A stretch of 64,000 bases of DNA, from contig NZ_JBNCAN010000016.1 of NCBI RefSeq assembly GCF_049808615.1, positions 1 to 64,000 on the forward strand. The letters are read 5' to 3'. Both the position numbers and the translations under genes were made by a program. The stretch is from Modicisalibacter sp049808615. GTDB taxonomy: Bacteria > Pseudomonadota > Gammaproteobacteria > Pseudomonadales > Halomonadaceae. The notes under the pieces are model-generated. The model made no database searches. It saw only the letters and a program-made list of their open reading frames with translations, and was not told the origin of the DNA. Of the stretch, positions 7,707-16,700 are shown in pieces; positions within the stretch are counted from its first letter, which is position 1, and each line of letters begins with the position of its first letter.

Positions 7707-8080
7707 ATGTCGGTAACTACTCACCACCTCACGTCAAATGACGCCCCGCTGATGGAAACGTTATTGACGACCTTTGGTGAGGCCTTCGACGACATGCCAT
7801 CTATACCGCACATCGCCCCAGCGAGACTTACCTACGGCGCTTGCTTGGTGGCGATTCCTTCATTGCGTTGGCTGCCTTGAAGGGCAGCGCGGTGACTGGC
7901 GATATCGCGGCCTACCAACTCAGGAAGTTCGAGCAGGAGCGCGGCGCCCATGTCATATTCGTGCAGGCCGATACCGGCGTCGAGAACGCGCCTACCATCG
8001 CGTTATACACGAAGCTGGGAAAGCGCGAAGATGTCCTGCACTTCGATATCGCCATCAGCGGCAGCAAGAAATCGGCCTGA
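7707..8080 (+). pseudogene. AAC(3)-I-like aminoglycoside acetyltransferase relic
   Basis: The frame beginning ATG 7707 encodes [15 protein letters not shown]. At about 7795-7799 the match moves to another frame, giving [20 protein letters not shown] and FIALAALKG, and then QLRKFEQER. In AAC(3)-I enzymes about 34 residues carrying the acetyl-CoA loop (Arg/Gln-x-x-Gly-x-Ala) should follow. Here the next residues are [10 protein letters not shown] and [18 protein letters not shown], the normal C-terminal part. The gene thus has both a frameshift and an in-frame deletion of the cofactor-binding motif, and cannot encode an active GNAT enzyme. It is last in the YCII operon. Confidence 0.8.
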
Positions 8081-8093
8081 CGTCTGGCTCGGA

Positions 8094-8123
8094 TGTCGAT
8101 TTCGCCTCACGTCGTTCGTCGTC
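8094..8123 (+). promoter_or_regulatory. Predicted ECF42-type autoregulatory promoter of the sigma operon
   Basis: TGTCGA (8094-8099), 17 bases, then CGTCGTC (8117-8123), 54 bases ahead of ATG 8171. It is the best match in the window to the TGTCGA / CG(A/T)C pattern I recall for ECF42 promoters. The operon it would drive contains the ECF gene at 9056, implying positive autoregulation. Confidence 0.62.
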
Positions 8124-8170
8124 GAGACGAGCCCACCCAAGCGACGAACCCGACATTCGAGGAGTTAACC

Positions 8171-8641
8171 ATGAGCACTCACGTCAAACCCATCCCCGAA
8201 GGCATGCACAGTCTCACCCCGCACCTCGTCTGCCGCGGTGCCAATGCGGCGATGGACTTTTATATTCAGGCTTTCGGCGCCACGGACGAGGGTCGCCTGC
8301 CAGGGCCCGACGACAAACTGATGCACGGCATGCTGCGTATCGGCGATTCGGCGCTGATGCTGGTCGACGAGAATCCGGACTGGGGCATGTCGAGCCCGCT
8401 GTCGCTGGACGGTTCGCCGGTCACCGTGCATCTGTACGTGGAGGATGTCGATGCAACGATCGCCCAGGCGGTGGCCGCCGGCGCACGCGTCACCATGCCC
8501 GCCGAAGACATGTTCTGGGGTGACCGCTACGGCAAGCTCGTCGACCCCTTCGGCCACGAGTGGTCGGTGGCCACCCACCTCCGCGACCTCAGCTCGGAAG
8601 AGATCCAGGCCGCTATGAAAAATGCTTGCCCCGAAGCATGA
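8171..8641 (+). CDS. VOC family protein, PhnB-like
   Basis: A 156-residue PhnB-like VOC protein. It carries LTPHLVCRGANAAMDFYIQAF near the N-terminus, the central GDSALMLVDE strand, VTVHLYVEDVDATIAQAVAAG, and the C-terminal WGDRYGKLVDPFGHEWSVATH typical of this branch. ATG 8171 has GAGGAG eight bases upstream. It is the first gene of a likely operon VOC-VOC-ECF sigma-VOC-hydrolase-DUF1772. The reaction is unknown; related proteins are often assigned to glyoxalase/bleomycin-resistance or dioxygenase groups without experimental support. Confidence 0.87.
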   Translation: MSTHVKPIPEGMHSLTPHLVCRGANAAMDFYIQAFGATDEGRLPGPDDKLMHGMLRIGDSALMLVDENPDWGMSSPLSLDGSPVTVHLYVEDVDATIAQAVAAGARVTMPAEDMFWGDRYGKLVDPFGHEWSVATHLRDLSSEEIQAAMKNACPEA

Positions 8642-8651
8642 GGAGACCGCC

Positions 8652-9059
8652 ATGGTTAGCCAGATCTTCGTCAACCTACCGGTCGCCGATCTCGAGGCGT
8701 CGATCGCCTTCTTCACTCGGCTGGGATTCACCTTCAACCCCGAATTCACCGACGATACGGCCACCTGCATGATCGTCGGCGACAATATCTTCGTGATGCT
8801 GCTCACCCGCGAGCGCTTCGCCGAGTTCACCCCGCTGCCGGTGAGCGATGCCCACGCGGTCACCGAGGTGCTGGTGGCGCTCGCGCTGGAGAGCCGCGAG
8901 GCGGTGGATGCCATGGTGCGCGAGGCGCTCGCCGCCGGCGGTGCGACCTATAATGAACCTCAGGATCACGGTTTCATGTATGGCTACGGCTTCCAGGATC
9001 TCGACGGTCATATCTGGGAGCTGGTGCACATGACGGGAGCACCCGGGAGCACGGCGTGA
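8652..9059 (+). CDS. VOC family protein
   Basis: A 135-residue VOC protein (IFVNLPVADLEASIAFFTRLGF; C-terminal GYGFQDLDGHIWELVHM). The GHIWEL motif supplies the usual metal-site glutamate of the second half. It starts 10 bases after the preceding VOC gene with TGAGGAGA upstream. Its stop codon overlaps the GTG start of the sigma-factor gene (GTGA), so the two products are probably coupled in translation. This makes it a candidate partner or sensor for the sigma factor, though that is inference. Confidence 0.87.
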   Translation: MVSQIFVNLPVADLEASIAFFTRLGFTFNPEFTDDTATCMIVGDNIFVMLLTRERFAEFTPLPVSDAHAVTEVLVALALESREAVDAMVREALAAGGATYNEPQDHGFMYGYGFQDLDGHIWELVHMTGAPGSTA

Positions 9060-10345
9060 CGAACCAGGAGCTTGTCGCAACCATCGAGGCGATCTGGCGC
9101 ATCGAATCGGCAAGAGTCGTTGCCGGCCTCGCGCGCCTGACTCACGACCTAGGCCTGGCGGAGGACTTTGCCCAGGACGCCCTGGTCGCCGCACTGGAGA
9201 CTTGGCCCAGCACGGGCATCCCCGATAATCCCGGCGCCTGGTTGATGGCTACAGCCAAGCGCCGCGCCCTCGATCGCCTGCGCCACCAGAGCATGGCCGC
9301 ATCCAAGCATGTGGAACTCGCCCGGGAGTTGGATGCCCGCCACGCCTTGTTCGAACAGGCTTTGACCGAGCGGATTGATGCCACCCTCGATGGCGACATC
9401 GACGACGACGTCTTGCGCTTGCTCTTTACCGCCTGCCATCCGGTTCTCTCACCCGATGCACGCGCCGCCCTGACGCTGAAGGTGGTCGGCGGCCTCACCA
9501 CGGAGGAGATCGCCCGGGCCTATCTCAAGTCTGAACCAACCATCGCGCAACGCATCGTGCGCGCCAAGCGCACCCTGACCGAGGCGCACGTGCCTTTCGA
9601 GGTGCCGCGCGGCGCGGCGCTCACACCGCGACTCGCCTCGGTGCTCCAGATCATCTACCTGATCTTCAACGAAGGCTATGCGGCCACCGCCGGCGATGAC
9701 TGGATGCGACCGACGCTATGTGACGAGGCACTGCGCCTGGGCCGGGCGCTGGCCGAACTCATGCCGCAGGCGTCTGAGGTTCACGGCCTGGCGGCATTGA
9801 TGGAGATACAAGCCTCGCGCCTGCCCGCTCGAGTCGATGCAAACGGCGATCCTATCCTGCTGCCGGACCAGGACCGAAGTCATTGGGATCATCTACTGAT
9901 CCGCCGTGGCCTGGCCGCACTCGCCCGCGCCGAAGCACTGCCCGGCGCGTTTGGTCCCTACACGCTGCAAGCAGCGATTGCCGCCTGCCACGCGCGTGCC
10001 GCGACCCTTGAAGATACCGACTGGCCGCGCATCACGGCGCTCTACGACGCACTCGCTGTAATCGCCCCATCCCCGGTCATCACACTCAACCGTGCCGTCG
10101 CCGTCGGCATGGCCTTCGGCCCGGCGGCCGGGCTGGAGCTTGTCGATGGCCTGCTCGCGGAGCCAACACTGGCACACTACCATCTACTGCCCAGCGTGCG
10201 CGGCGACCTACTCGCCAGACTCGACCGCATCCCCGAGGCCCGCGCAGAGTTCGAACGCGCCGCCACCCTCACCCGCAATGGCCGGGAACGGGCCCTGCTG
10301 TTGGCGCGGGCGGCGGCGTGTACGGTAAAACGGCGACGACCCTAA
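9056..10345 (+). CDS. ECF42-type RNA polymerase sigma factor with TPR-like C-terminal domain
   Basis: A 429-residue sigma factor. Residues 1-100 match sigma region 2 (LAEDFAQDALVAALETWP; PGAWLMATAKRRALDRLR). Residues about 125-180 match region 4 (LTLKVVGGLTTEEIARAYL, then QRIVRAKRTL). The remaining 230 residues are the DUF6596/TPR-like extension typical of ECF42 (LIFNEGYAAT; ITLNRAVAVGMAFGP). ECF42 factors have no separate anti-sigma gene; the C-terminal extension is thought to be needed for activity. Start GTG 9056 overlaps the stop of the upstream VOC gene. Neighbouring YCII/DGPF genes are the known context of the group. The predicted binding motif occurs upstream of its own operon and several nearby genes. 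Confidence 0.92.
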   Translation: MTNQELVATIEAIWRIESARVVAGLARLTHDLGLAEDFAQDALVAALETWPSTGIPDNPGAWLMATAKRRALDRLRHQSMAASKHVELARELDARHALFEQALTERIDATLDGDIDDDVLRLLFTACHPVLSPDARAALTLKVVGGLTTEEIARAYLKSEPTIAQRIVRAKRTLTEAHVPFEVPRGAALTPRLASVLQIIYLIFNEGYAATAGDDWMRPTLCDEALRLGRALAELMPQASEVHGLAALMEIQASRLPARVDANGDPILLPDQDRSHWDHLLIRRGLAALARAEALPGAFGPYTLQAAIAACHARAATLEDTDWPRITALYDALAVIAPSPVITLNRAVAVGMAFGPAAGLELVDGLLAEPTLAHYHLLPSVRGDLLARLDRIPEARAEFERAATLTRNGRERALLLARAAACTVKRRRP

Positions 10346-10373
10346 CTGTCAGGCACTCAAAGGAGAAAGTCTG

Positions 10374-10832
10374 ATGAAAATCGAAGAGGTGTTTCCCTAC
10401 CTTTGCGTCACAAACGCAGCTGCCGCCATCGATTTCTACCAGCGCGCGTTCGATGTGACCGAAACCAGCCGCCTCACCGAACCGACTGGACGCATCGGCC
10501 ATGCCGAGCTGGCGTTCGGCCCCATGACGCTAATGCTCTCCGACGAGTTTCCCGGATACGACATCCACTCGGCTTCGACCATCGGTGATACACCCGTCAC
10601 GATCCATCTGCATGTGGACGATGCCGATGCCGTGATAGCACATGCGGTCCAGGCCGGAGCAGTCCTTGAGCGCGCCCCCGAAGATCAGTTCTTCGGCGAG
10701 CGCTCCGGCGTCGTTCGAGACCCCTTCGGTCATCGTTGGTTGATTGGCCATCACATCGAGGATGTCCACAACGACGAGATGCAGCGCCGCTATACACAAT
10801 TGCTAAAGGGCGACAGTGAACCTTCCGGTTGA
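10374..10832 (+). CDS. VOC family protein, PhnB-like
   Basis: A 152-residue PhnB-like VOC protein (VFPYLCVTNAAAAIDFYQRAF; IHLHVDDADAVIAHAVQAGA; C-terminal FFGERSGVVRDPFGHRWLIG). Its domain plan is the same as that of the product at 8171, so the two are probably paralogues. AAAGGAG precedes ATG 10374, 28 bases after the sigma-factor gene. The last 17 bases overlap the GTG start of the hydrolase gene. Confidence 0.87.
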   Translation: MKIEEVFPYLCVTNAAAAIDFYQRAFDVTETSRLTEPTGRIGHAELAFGPMTLMLSDEFPGYDIHSASTIGDTPVTIHLHVDDADAVIAHAVQAGAVLERAPEDQFFGERSGVVRDPFGHRWLIGHHIEDVHNDEMQRRYTQLLKGDSEPSG

Positions 10833-11955
10833 CAACCTGCGGCCCGCAACCGAAGCAAATCCGCTTCGCGGGTTTTACCGGGCAATGCTAATCGGGATAT
10901 TGGCCTTGCTCGCTGGATGCTCGAATGGGCCAGCCGCATCCTCGACCGAGACTGCGGCGCGGCTCGCTTCAATCCATCGCGCCGAGTACTTGACCGTGGA
11001 TGGCGCCGGACTCTTCCTCATGATCCGTGGCGAGGATCGACGCAGACCGATCCTACTGTGGCTGCATGGTGGGCCAGGCGGCGCGGAGCGCCCGCTGTTT
11101 CGTTACTATAACGGTGATCTGGAAAAGCACTTAGTGGTCGCCTACTGGGATCAGCGCGGCGCGGGCCGCTCCTTCGATCTGCAGGCCGATCCGCGGCGCT
11201 TGACCGTAGCGCGCCATCTCACCGACCTGGATGTCGTCGTCGATCATCTGCGCTACCAGTTTGGCCGCGACAAGATCATCCTCGTCGGCCATTCCTGGGG
11301 CAGCATGCTCGGCCTCCTCTATGCTCAACGCCATCCCGAGAAGGTGGCCGCCCTTATTGCGGTGGCGCCGCTGATCGCGCCACTTGAATCCCAGCGGCAG
11401 GAACACGCATTCATCCTCGGCGAGGCGACACGGCGACAGGACGAGGCCGTTCTGGCACGCCTGTGCGAGATCGGGCCACCGCCCTATGAAACGGCGGACC
11501 AGGTGCTGGCAATAGAGTCGCTGGCGGGCCGGTACGGCGCCGTCTTTCACCGCCAGCCCAACCGCTTCTGGGTACTGGTGGCCGGCGTGTTCCGCAGGCT
11601 CGTGACGCCTTGGGAGATTCCGCGCTTCCTCCGCGCCAACCGGGTATCGCTAGACGCGATGACCCCCGAACTCCTCACTCTCGATCTCACGCGTTCAGTG
11701 CCGCGAATCGCGGTGCCAGTGTTCTTTCTTCTCGGGCGCTACGATCATCATGCGGGCTCGGCCATCGCCGCGCATTACTTCAAGGTGCTCGAGGCACCAG
11801 AAAAGCGACTGATTTGGTTCGAGCACTCGGCGCACAATCCGCCCTTCGAGGAGCCTGCGCGATTAGATAAGGTCATCGAGCGCCTAGCACGGACTCTCGA
11901 TAGCGGCGCATCGCCCCCTGGCTGCCTCCACCAAAGGAGGATTCAGACGCCATGA
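10816..11955 (+). CDS. Alpha/beta hydrolase with lipoprotein-like N-terminus
   Basis: A 379-residue alpha/beta hydrolase resembling proline iminopeptidases. It has the oxyanion-hole motif LWLHGGPGG, nucleophile elbow GHSWGS, a candidate acid in LLGRYDHH and histidine in EHSAHNPPFE. The N-terminus has a charged stretch followed by AMLIGILALLAGC, which fits a signal peptide II lipobox, so it may be membrane-anchored outside the cytoplasm. Start GTG 10816 (AAGGG six bases before) overlaps the VOC gene; ATG 10885 is an alternative. The stop overlaps the next start (ATGA). Substrate unknown. Confidence 0.85.
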   Translation: MNLPVDNLRPATEANPLRGFYRAMLIGILALLAGCSNGPAASSTETAARLASIHRAEYLTVDGAGLFLMIRGEDRRRPILLWLHGGPGGAERPLFRYYNGDLEKHLVVAYWDQRGAGRSFDLQADPRRLTVARHLTDLDVVVDHLRYQFGRDKIILVGHSWGSMLGLLYAQRHPEKVAALIAVAPLIAPLESQRQEHAFILGEATRRQDEAVLARLCEIGPPPYETADQVLAIESLAGRYGAVFHRQPNRFWVLVAGVFRRLVTPWEIPRFLRANRVSLDAMTPELLTLDLTRSVPRIAVPVFFLLGRYDHHAGSAIAAHYFKVLEAPEKRLIWFEHSAHNPPFEEPARLDKVIERLARTLDSGASPPGCLHQRRIQTP

Positions 11956-12446
11956 CAGCCCTTGTGCCCTCCCTCCTCCTCTTGGCCACACTCGGCAGCG
12001 GCCTGATCGCCGGGCTGTTCTGTGTCTTCTCGAACTTCATGATGCGGGCTCTGGCGTGGATTCCGACACCGACCGGCATCGCCGCCATGCAGGCAATCAA
12101 CCGGGCCATCGTGAATCCGGCGTTTCTCGTCGCATTCTTCGGTACCGGCGTCGCCTTCGCACTGGCCGTCCTCCTCGGATGGCGGCAACTCGACTCCGCC
12201 TCGCTCGCCTGGGCGATCGCCGGCGGTGCGGCCTATCTGATCGGCGGTATCGGCGTCACCCTGGCCTTCAACGTGCCCCTGAACGATCGCCTCGCCTCAG
12301 CTGATCCCGACAGCGAGGAAGGCTCGGCGGCATGGGCGATATATCTCGTGACCTGGGTGCGCTGGAATCACCTGCGTTCGATCGCGACTCTGATCTCCAC
12401 CCTATGTTCGATCATCGCAATATGGCTCGCGAACGGTCACGGGTAA
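11952..12446 (+). CDS. DUF1772 family membrane protein
   Basis: A 164-residue protein with four hydrophobic segments (about residues 5-25, 50-75, 82-105 and 142-160) and the DUF1772 marks FNVPLNDRLA and WVRWNHLRS. Some members of this family (anthrone oxygenase-like) act on quinone precursors, but most are uncharacterised. AAAGGAGG lies 13-20 bases before ATG 11952, and the start overlaps the hydrolase stop, indicating coupling. It is the last gene of the predicted ECF operon. Confidence 0.85.
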   Translation: MTALVPSLLLLATLGSGLIAGLFCVFSNFMMRALAWIPTPTGIAAMQAINRAIVNPAFLVAFFGTGVAFALAVLLGWRQLDSASLAWAIAGGAAYLIGGIGVTLAFNVPLNDRLASADPDSEEGSAAWAIYLVTWVRWNHLRSIATLISTLCSIIAIWLANGHG

Positions 12447-12513
12447 GCCGGGGCCTTTTCGGATTCAATCTGACCCGGCCCGGATACCGCATTGAATGAA
12501 CACAAGGTAGCTT

Positions 12514-12591
12514 ATGGAACCGGAAGTGCTCACCATCTTCGCCATAGCCTTCGTGATGATCAGCTATCTTGCCTGGAAACATTGGCATTGA
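12514..12591 (+). CDS. Small membrane peptide (25 residues)
   Basis: A short frame from ATG 12514 with AAGGT (12504-12508) five bases upstream. It encodes an acidic start (MEPE), a hydrophobic core (VLTIFAIAFVMISYLAW) and a His/Lys/Trp end (KHWH). This is the layout of single-pass small membrane proteins. It ends 10 bases before the start of the nucleoside hydrolase gene, whose own GAGGCG site begins right after this stop, so the two are probably co-expressed. Function unknown. Confidence 0.5.
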   Translation: MEPEVLTIFAIAFVMISYLAWKHWH

Positions 12592-12601
12592 GAGGCGACC
12601 C

Positions 12602-13726
12602 GTGTCGAGGACCGGTAAAGCGCTCATATGGCTCGCCGTTGTTGCGGCGGCGATTTCGGTTCTATTTGCGGTTTCGCTGGCCCTGCCGGTGCCTGCCTGG
12701 CGCACCGGGCGGCTTCCGGCGCCGCCCCTCCCGGTTGTCGAGAACGGGCCGAAGATCGAAGCGCCGGAACGCATCTGGATCGATACCGACGCGGCCTGCG
12801 GTATCGCGCGTCGTGCGGACCCCGACGACTGCCTCGCACTCATGCTGTTGGCCCGCACGCCGGATATCGAGATCGTAGGCATCTCCACCGTATTCGGGAA
12901 TGCCGAGCTCGATATGACAGACCGGACGACTCGCAGGCTAGCAAGCAAACTGCGTGAGGACGGCGCCCGAGTACCGGCGGTGCGGCGCGGAGCCGATGCG
13001 CCGAGTGCTTCGTCGGCACCGGCGCAGGACGCGCTGAGGCGCGCGCTTGCCGATGGCCCCCTGACCCTCATTGCCCTCGGACCGCTAACGAACATCGCCG
13101 CCGCGCTTGAAGGGCGGCCTGACCTGCAGGCGAACGTCGTGCGAATCGTGGCCGTCATGGGCCGCAGACCGGGGCATATCTTTCATCCCTCCGAAGGCAA
13201 TGGCGAGGGCGTGCTTTTCGGCCATGGCCCCATTTTTCGCGACCTGAATTTCGACAAGGATCGGGAGGCCGCCACAAAGGTGCTTGCCATGGGGCTGCCT
13301 CTATCCTTGATTCCTTATGATGTGGCACGCGAGGTCAGCTTGACGGGCCCCGATCTTGACCAGATCGCGCGCTCAGGAGTGACCGGAGCATGGATCTCAT
13401 CCCGCGCCCAGGGCTGGCTCGAGTTCTGGCAGGAAGAGATCGGCCAGGACGGCTTCCATCCATTCGATCTTCTGGCTGCGGCTTATGCCCTCGATTCGTA
13501 TCTCTTCGATTGCGCCGCAGCCGATGCCTGGGTCGGCAAGGATGAACGGCTGAGCAATGTCTGGTTCTACGATCCCGTGGCCCTTCAGGTAGGAGGCACG
13601 GCGGAGCGCCCGGCGGACCCACGTGCCGAAAACGAGGCGATCTATTGCGTGACCGCCGATGCCGCCTTGCATCGCCGACTGATGGACGGGTTGACCGGAA
13701 TGGGTAGGCAGGCTTCGATCGATTAG
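12602..13726 (+). CDS. Membrane-anchored nucleoside hydrolase family protein
   Basis: A 374-residue protein of the inosine-uridine nucleoside hydrolase family (N-glycosidic bond cleavage). Residues about 5-30 are a hydrophobic anchor or uncleaved signal. The calcium-binding aspartate cluster, normally compact (DTDxGxDD), is stretched here to DTDAACGIARRADPDD. Later conserved parts are GPLTNIAAAL, EGNGEGVLFG and FHPFDLLAAAYA. The start is GTG 12602 with GAGGCG seven bases upstream; TTG 12569 is less likely because it lies inside the small upstream frame. Activity is plausible, but the insertion at the metal site makes it uncertain. Confidence 0.78.
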   Translation: MSRTGKALIWLAVVAAAISVLFAVSLALPVPAWRTGRLPAPPLPVVENGPKIEAPERIWIDTDAACGIARRADPDDCLALMLLARTPDIEIVGISTVFGNAELDMTDRTTRRLASKLREDGARVPAVRRGADAPSASSAPAQDALRRALADGPLTLIALGPLTNIAAALEGRPDLQANVVRIVAVMGRRPGHIFHPSEGNGEGVLFGHGPIFRDLNFDKDREAATKVLAMGLPLSLIPYDVAREVSLTGPDLDQIARSGVTGAWISSRAQGWLEFWQEEIGQDGFHPFDLLAAAYALDSYLFDCAAADAWVGKDERLSNVWFYDPVALQVGGTAERPADPRAENEAIYCVTADAALHRRLMDGLTGMGRQASID

Positions 13727-13777
13727 AGACCGATGGGAGAAAACGCCGGCCCAGTTGCCGATGGTGATCTACCGGTT

Positions 13778-16700
13778 TCAGCGTGGTTGCCCCTGACCCA
13801 AATGACCGGATGCCCCCTCTGACGGCATGGAAGTGGAAATCTTGGCTTCATCCTTATGCCGATTCTTCGCGATCAGCACATACAGCGAGGGCACCACGAA
13901 CAGGGTGAACAATGTGCCGATCGCCATGCCACCCACCAGCACCAGGCCGATGGAGTTGCGTGCCGCAGCCCCGGCGCCGGTCACCAGCACCAGCGGAAAG
14001 TGGCCGGCGATGGTGGCGATGCTGGTCATCAGTACCGGGCGCAGGCGGATCATTGCCGCCTCGTGTACGGCGTCGAGTTTGCTGGCGCCCTGTTGCTGCA
14101 GCTTATTGGCGAATTCGACGATGAGGATACCGTTCTTGGCGATCAATCCGACCAGGGTGACCATGCCGACCTGGGCATAGATGTTCATGGTCGTGGTCCA
14201 ACCGTTGGTCCAGTACGGCATGTTGGGATCGGGCATCTTCAGCACGGTGAAGATCAGCGCACCGAACATCGCCAGCGGCACCGAGCCGGCGAGGATCACT
14301 AAGGGGTCGCGGAACGAATTGAACTGAACCGCCAGCACCAGAAAGATCATCAGCACGGCCAGCGAGAACGCCGGCAGGAACTTGTTGCCCTCGGTGCGCA
14401 ACTGGCGCGACTCGCCGGTGTAGTCGAAGCTGTAGCCCGGTGGCAGGATCTCGCGAGCAGTATCTTCAAGAAAGCCGAGGGCCTCGTCCAGGGTGCGGGC
14501 GCTCACGCCGGAGAGCTTTACCGCGTTGAGCTGCTGAAAACGGTTGAGCGAGCGAGCCACGACCGAGTGCTCGATATGGGCGACCGTGGACAGCGGCACC
14601 ATCTGATCATCAGGGCCAGTGATATAGATATTACGCAGTTGCTCGCTGTTGAGGCGATCATTGCGTCGAATCTGCGGGATCACCTTATAGCTGCGGCCAT
14701 CCATATTGAAGCGGTTGACGAAATCGCCGCCGGTGGCCACTGCGAGGTCTGCACCAACCTGGGATAGTCGCAACCCCAGCGTCGCCACCTTGTCGCGGTC
14801 GAACACTAGCGTCGCCTGGGGCTGATCGAGCTTCATATCGATGTCGGGGGGAAAGAAAAACAGTCCGCTCTGCATCGCCCTCCTCTGCAACTCCTGGGCA
14901 AACTCGAACAGACGCTCGGCATCGGCGGTGGAGGTGATGAGAAACTCCACCGGGAAGTTGCTGCCGCCGGGCAGCGCCGGCGGCGTGGTCATGAACACCT
15001 GAATCCCCGGTATCTTCGACACCTCGGCCTGCACCTCCGGCAGGATCTGGGTCACCGTTCGGGTACGCTCGCCCCAGGGCTTCACCACCACGCCACTGAA
15101 GCCGTCCGCGCCAATCGTCGCACCGATCGAAGGTGGAAACAGCAATTGAAAGGTCAACGCGGCCTCCGGAACGTCCAGCATGACTTGTTCGGCTGCCTTG
15201 GCGTAGACCGCGTTCTGGTCGGTGGTCGCGTTGGCGGCGGTATTGATGATGCCGAACAGCACGCTCTGATCCTCGGTCGGCGCCAACTCCTTGGGCGAGA
15301 ACAGGAACATCGGGATAGTGCACAGACTTACCAGAATCCATACCAGATAGACCGCAGGCCTCGCCTTGAGCGTGGCGCCGAGCGTGCGGCCATAGGCCTC
15401 GCGCAGGCGATCGAAACGATGATTGAGCCAACCGCTCAGACCGCGCTCTTCGTCCTTGGCACTGCGCAGCAGCGTCGCGGCCATGGTCGGCGAAAGCGTC
15501 AGCGCGACCACGCCGGAAATCGCTACCGCACCCGCCAGGGTGAAGGCGAACTCTCGGAACAGCGCACCGGTCAAGCCGCCCTGCAGGCCGATCGGTATAT
15601 ACACAGCGACCAAGGTGACGGTCATGGCGATGATCGGTGCGACCAGCTCCCGAGCGCCGAGCAAGGCGGCTTCACGCGGGGTGCGTCCCTCGCGCAAATG
15701 CCGCTCCACGTTCTCCACCACCACGATGGCATCATCGACCACCAGGCCGACCGAGAGCACGATGGCAAGCAGCGTCAACAAGTTGAGGGTGAAGCCGAAC
15801 AACTGCATCAGAAAGATGCCGCCGATCAGCGATACCGGAATCGCCATCACCGGTACCAGTACCGAACGCACCGAGCCGAGGAACAGAAAGATCACCGCGA
15901 TCACGATCAACAGGGTGTCGGTGAGCGTGCCGGTCACCTCGTCGATGGCGTTACTGACATACTCCGAGGCGTCATAGCCGATGCTGGCCTCCAACCCGGC
16001 TGGCATATCCTCCTTGATCCGCTCGAGCTCCGCGCGCACGCCGTCGATCACCTCGATGATGTTGGCGTTGGGCTGTGGGAACACGCCGGCAAACACCGCC
16101 GTCTGTCCCGAATAGCGCACCAGGGTGTCATAATCCTCGGCACCCAGCTCCACATCGGCGATGTCCTCCAGACGCACGATGGTGTCGTCCTGCTGATAGA
16201 TGACCAGGCGGCGAAAGTCCTCCGGGCTGTGCAGATCGGTGTTCGCCGCGAGCTTGGTCTGCACCAGCGCACCCTTGGTATTACCGATGGCGGCCAGATA
16301 GTTGTTGGCTGCCAGCGCCTCGCGTACCTGCAAGGGACTGATATGCAGCGCCGCCATGCGCTCGGGCTTGAGCCAGACGCGCATGGCGAAGGTACGTGCG
16401 CCGAAGATCTCGATCCGCTGCACGCCGGTGACCGACGAGAGGCGCGGCTGCACCACCCGGGTCAGATAATCGGTGATCTGCTCCGGCGTCAGGATGTTGG
16501 AAGAAAAGCTCAGATAGGCCGCGGCGAACTCCGAGTCCGCCGATTGCACGCTGATGGCTGGCACCTGGGCCTCGGCGGGCAGGTCGCTGCGTACCTGATC
16601 GACCTTCGACGAGATGTCGGCCAGTGCCTTGGTCGAGTCGTAGTTGAGCTTGAGCCGGGCGGTGATGATCGAGATGCCCTGCAGGCTCTTCGATTCGATG

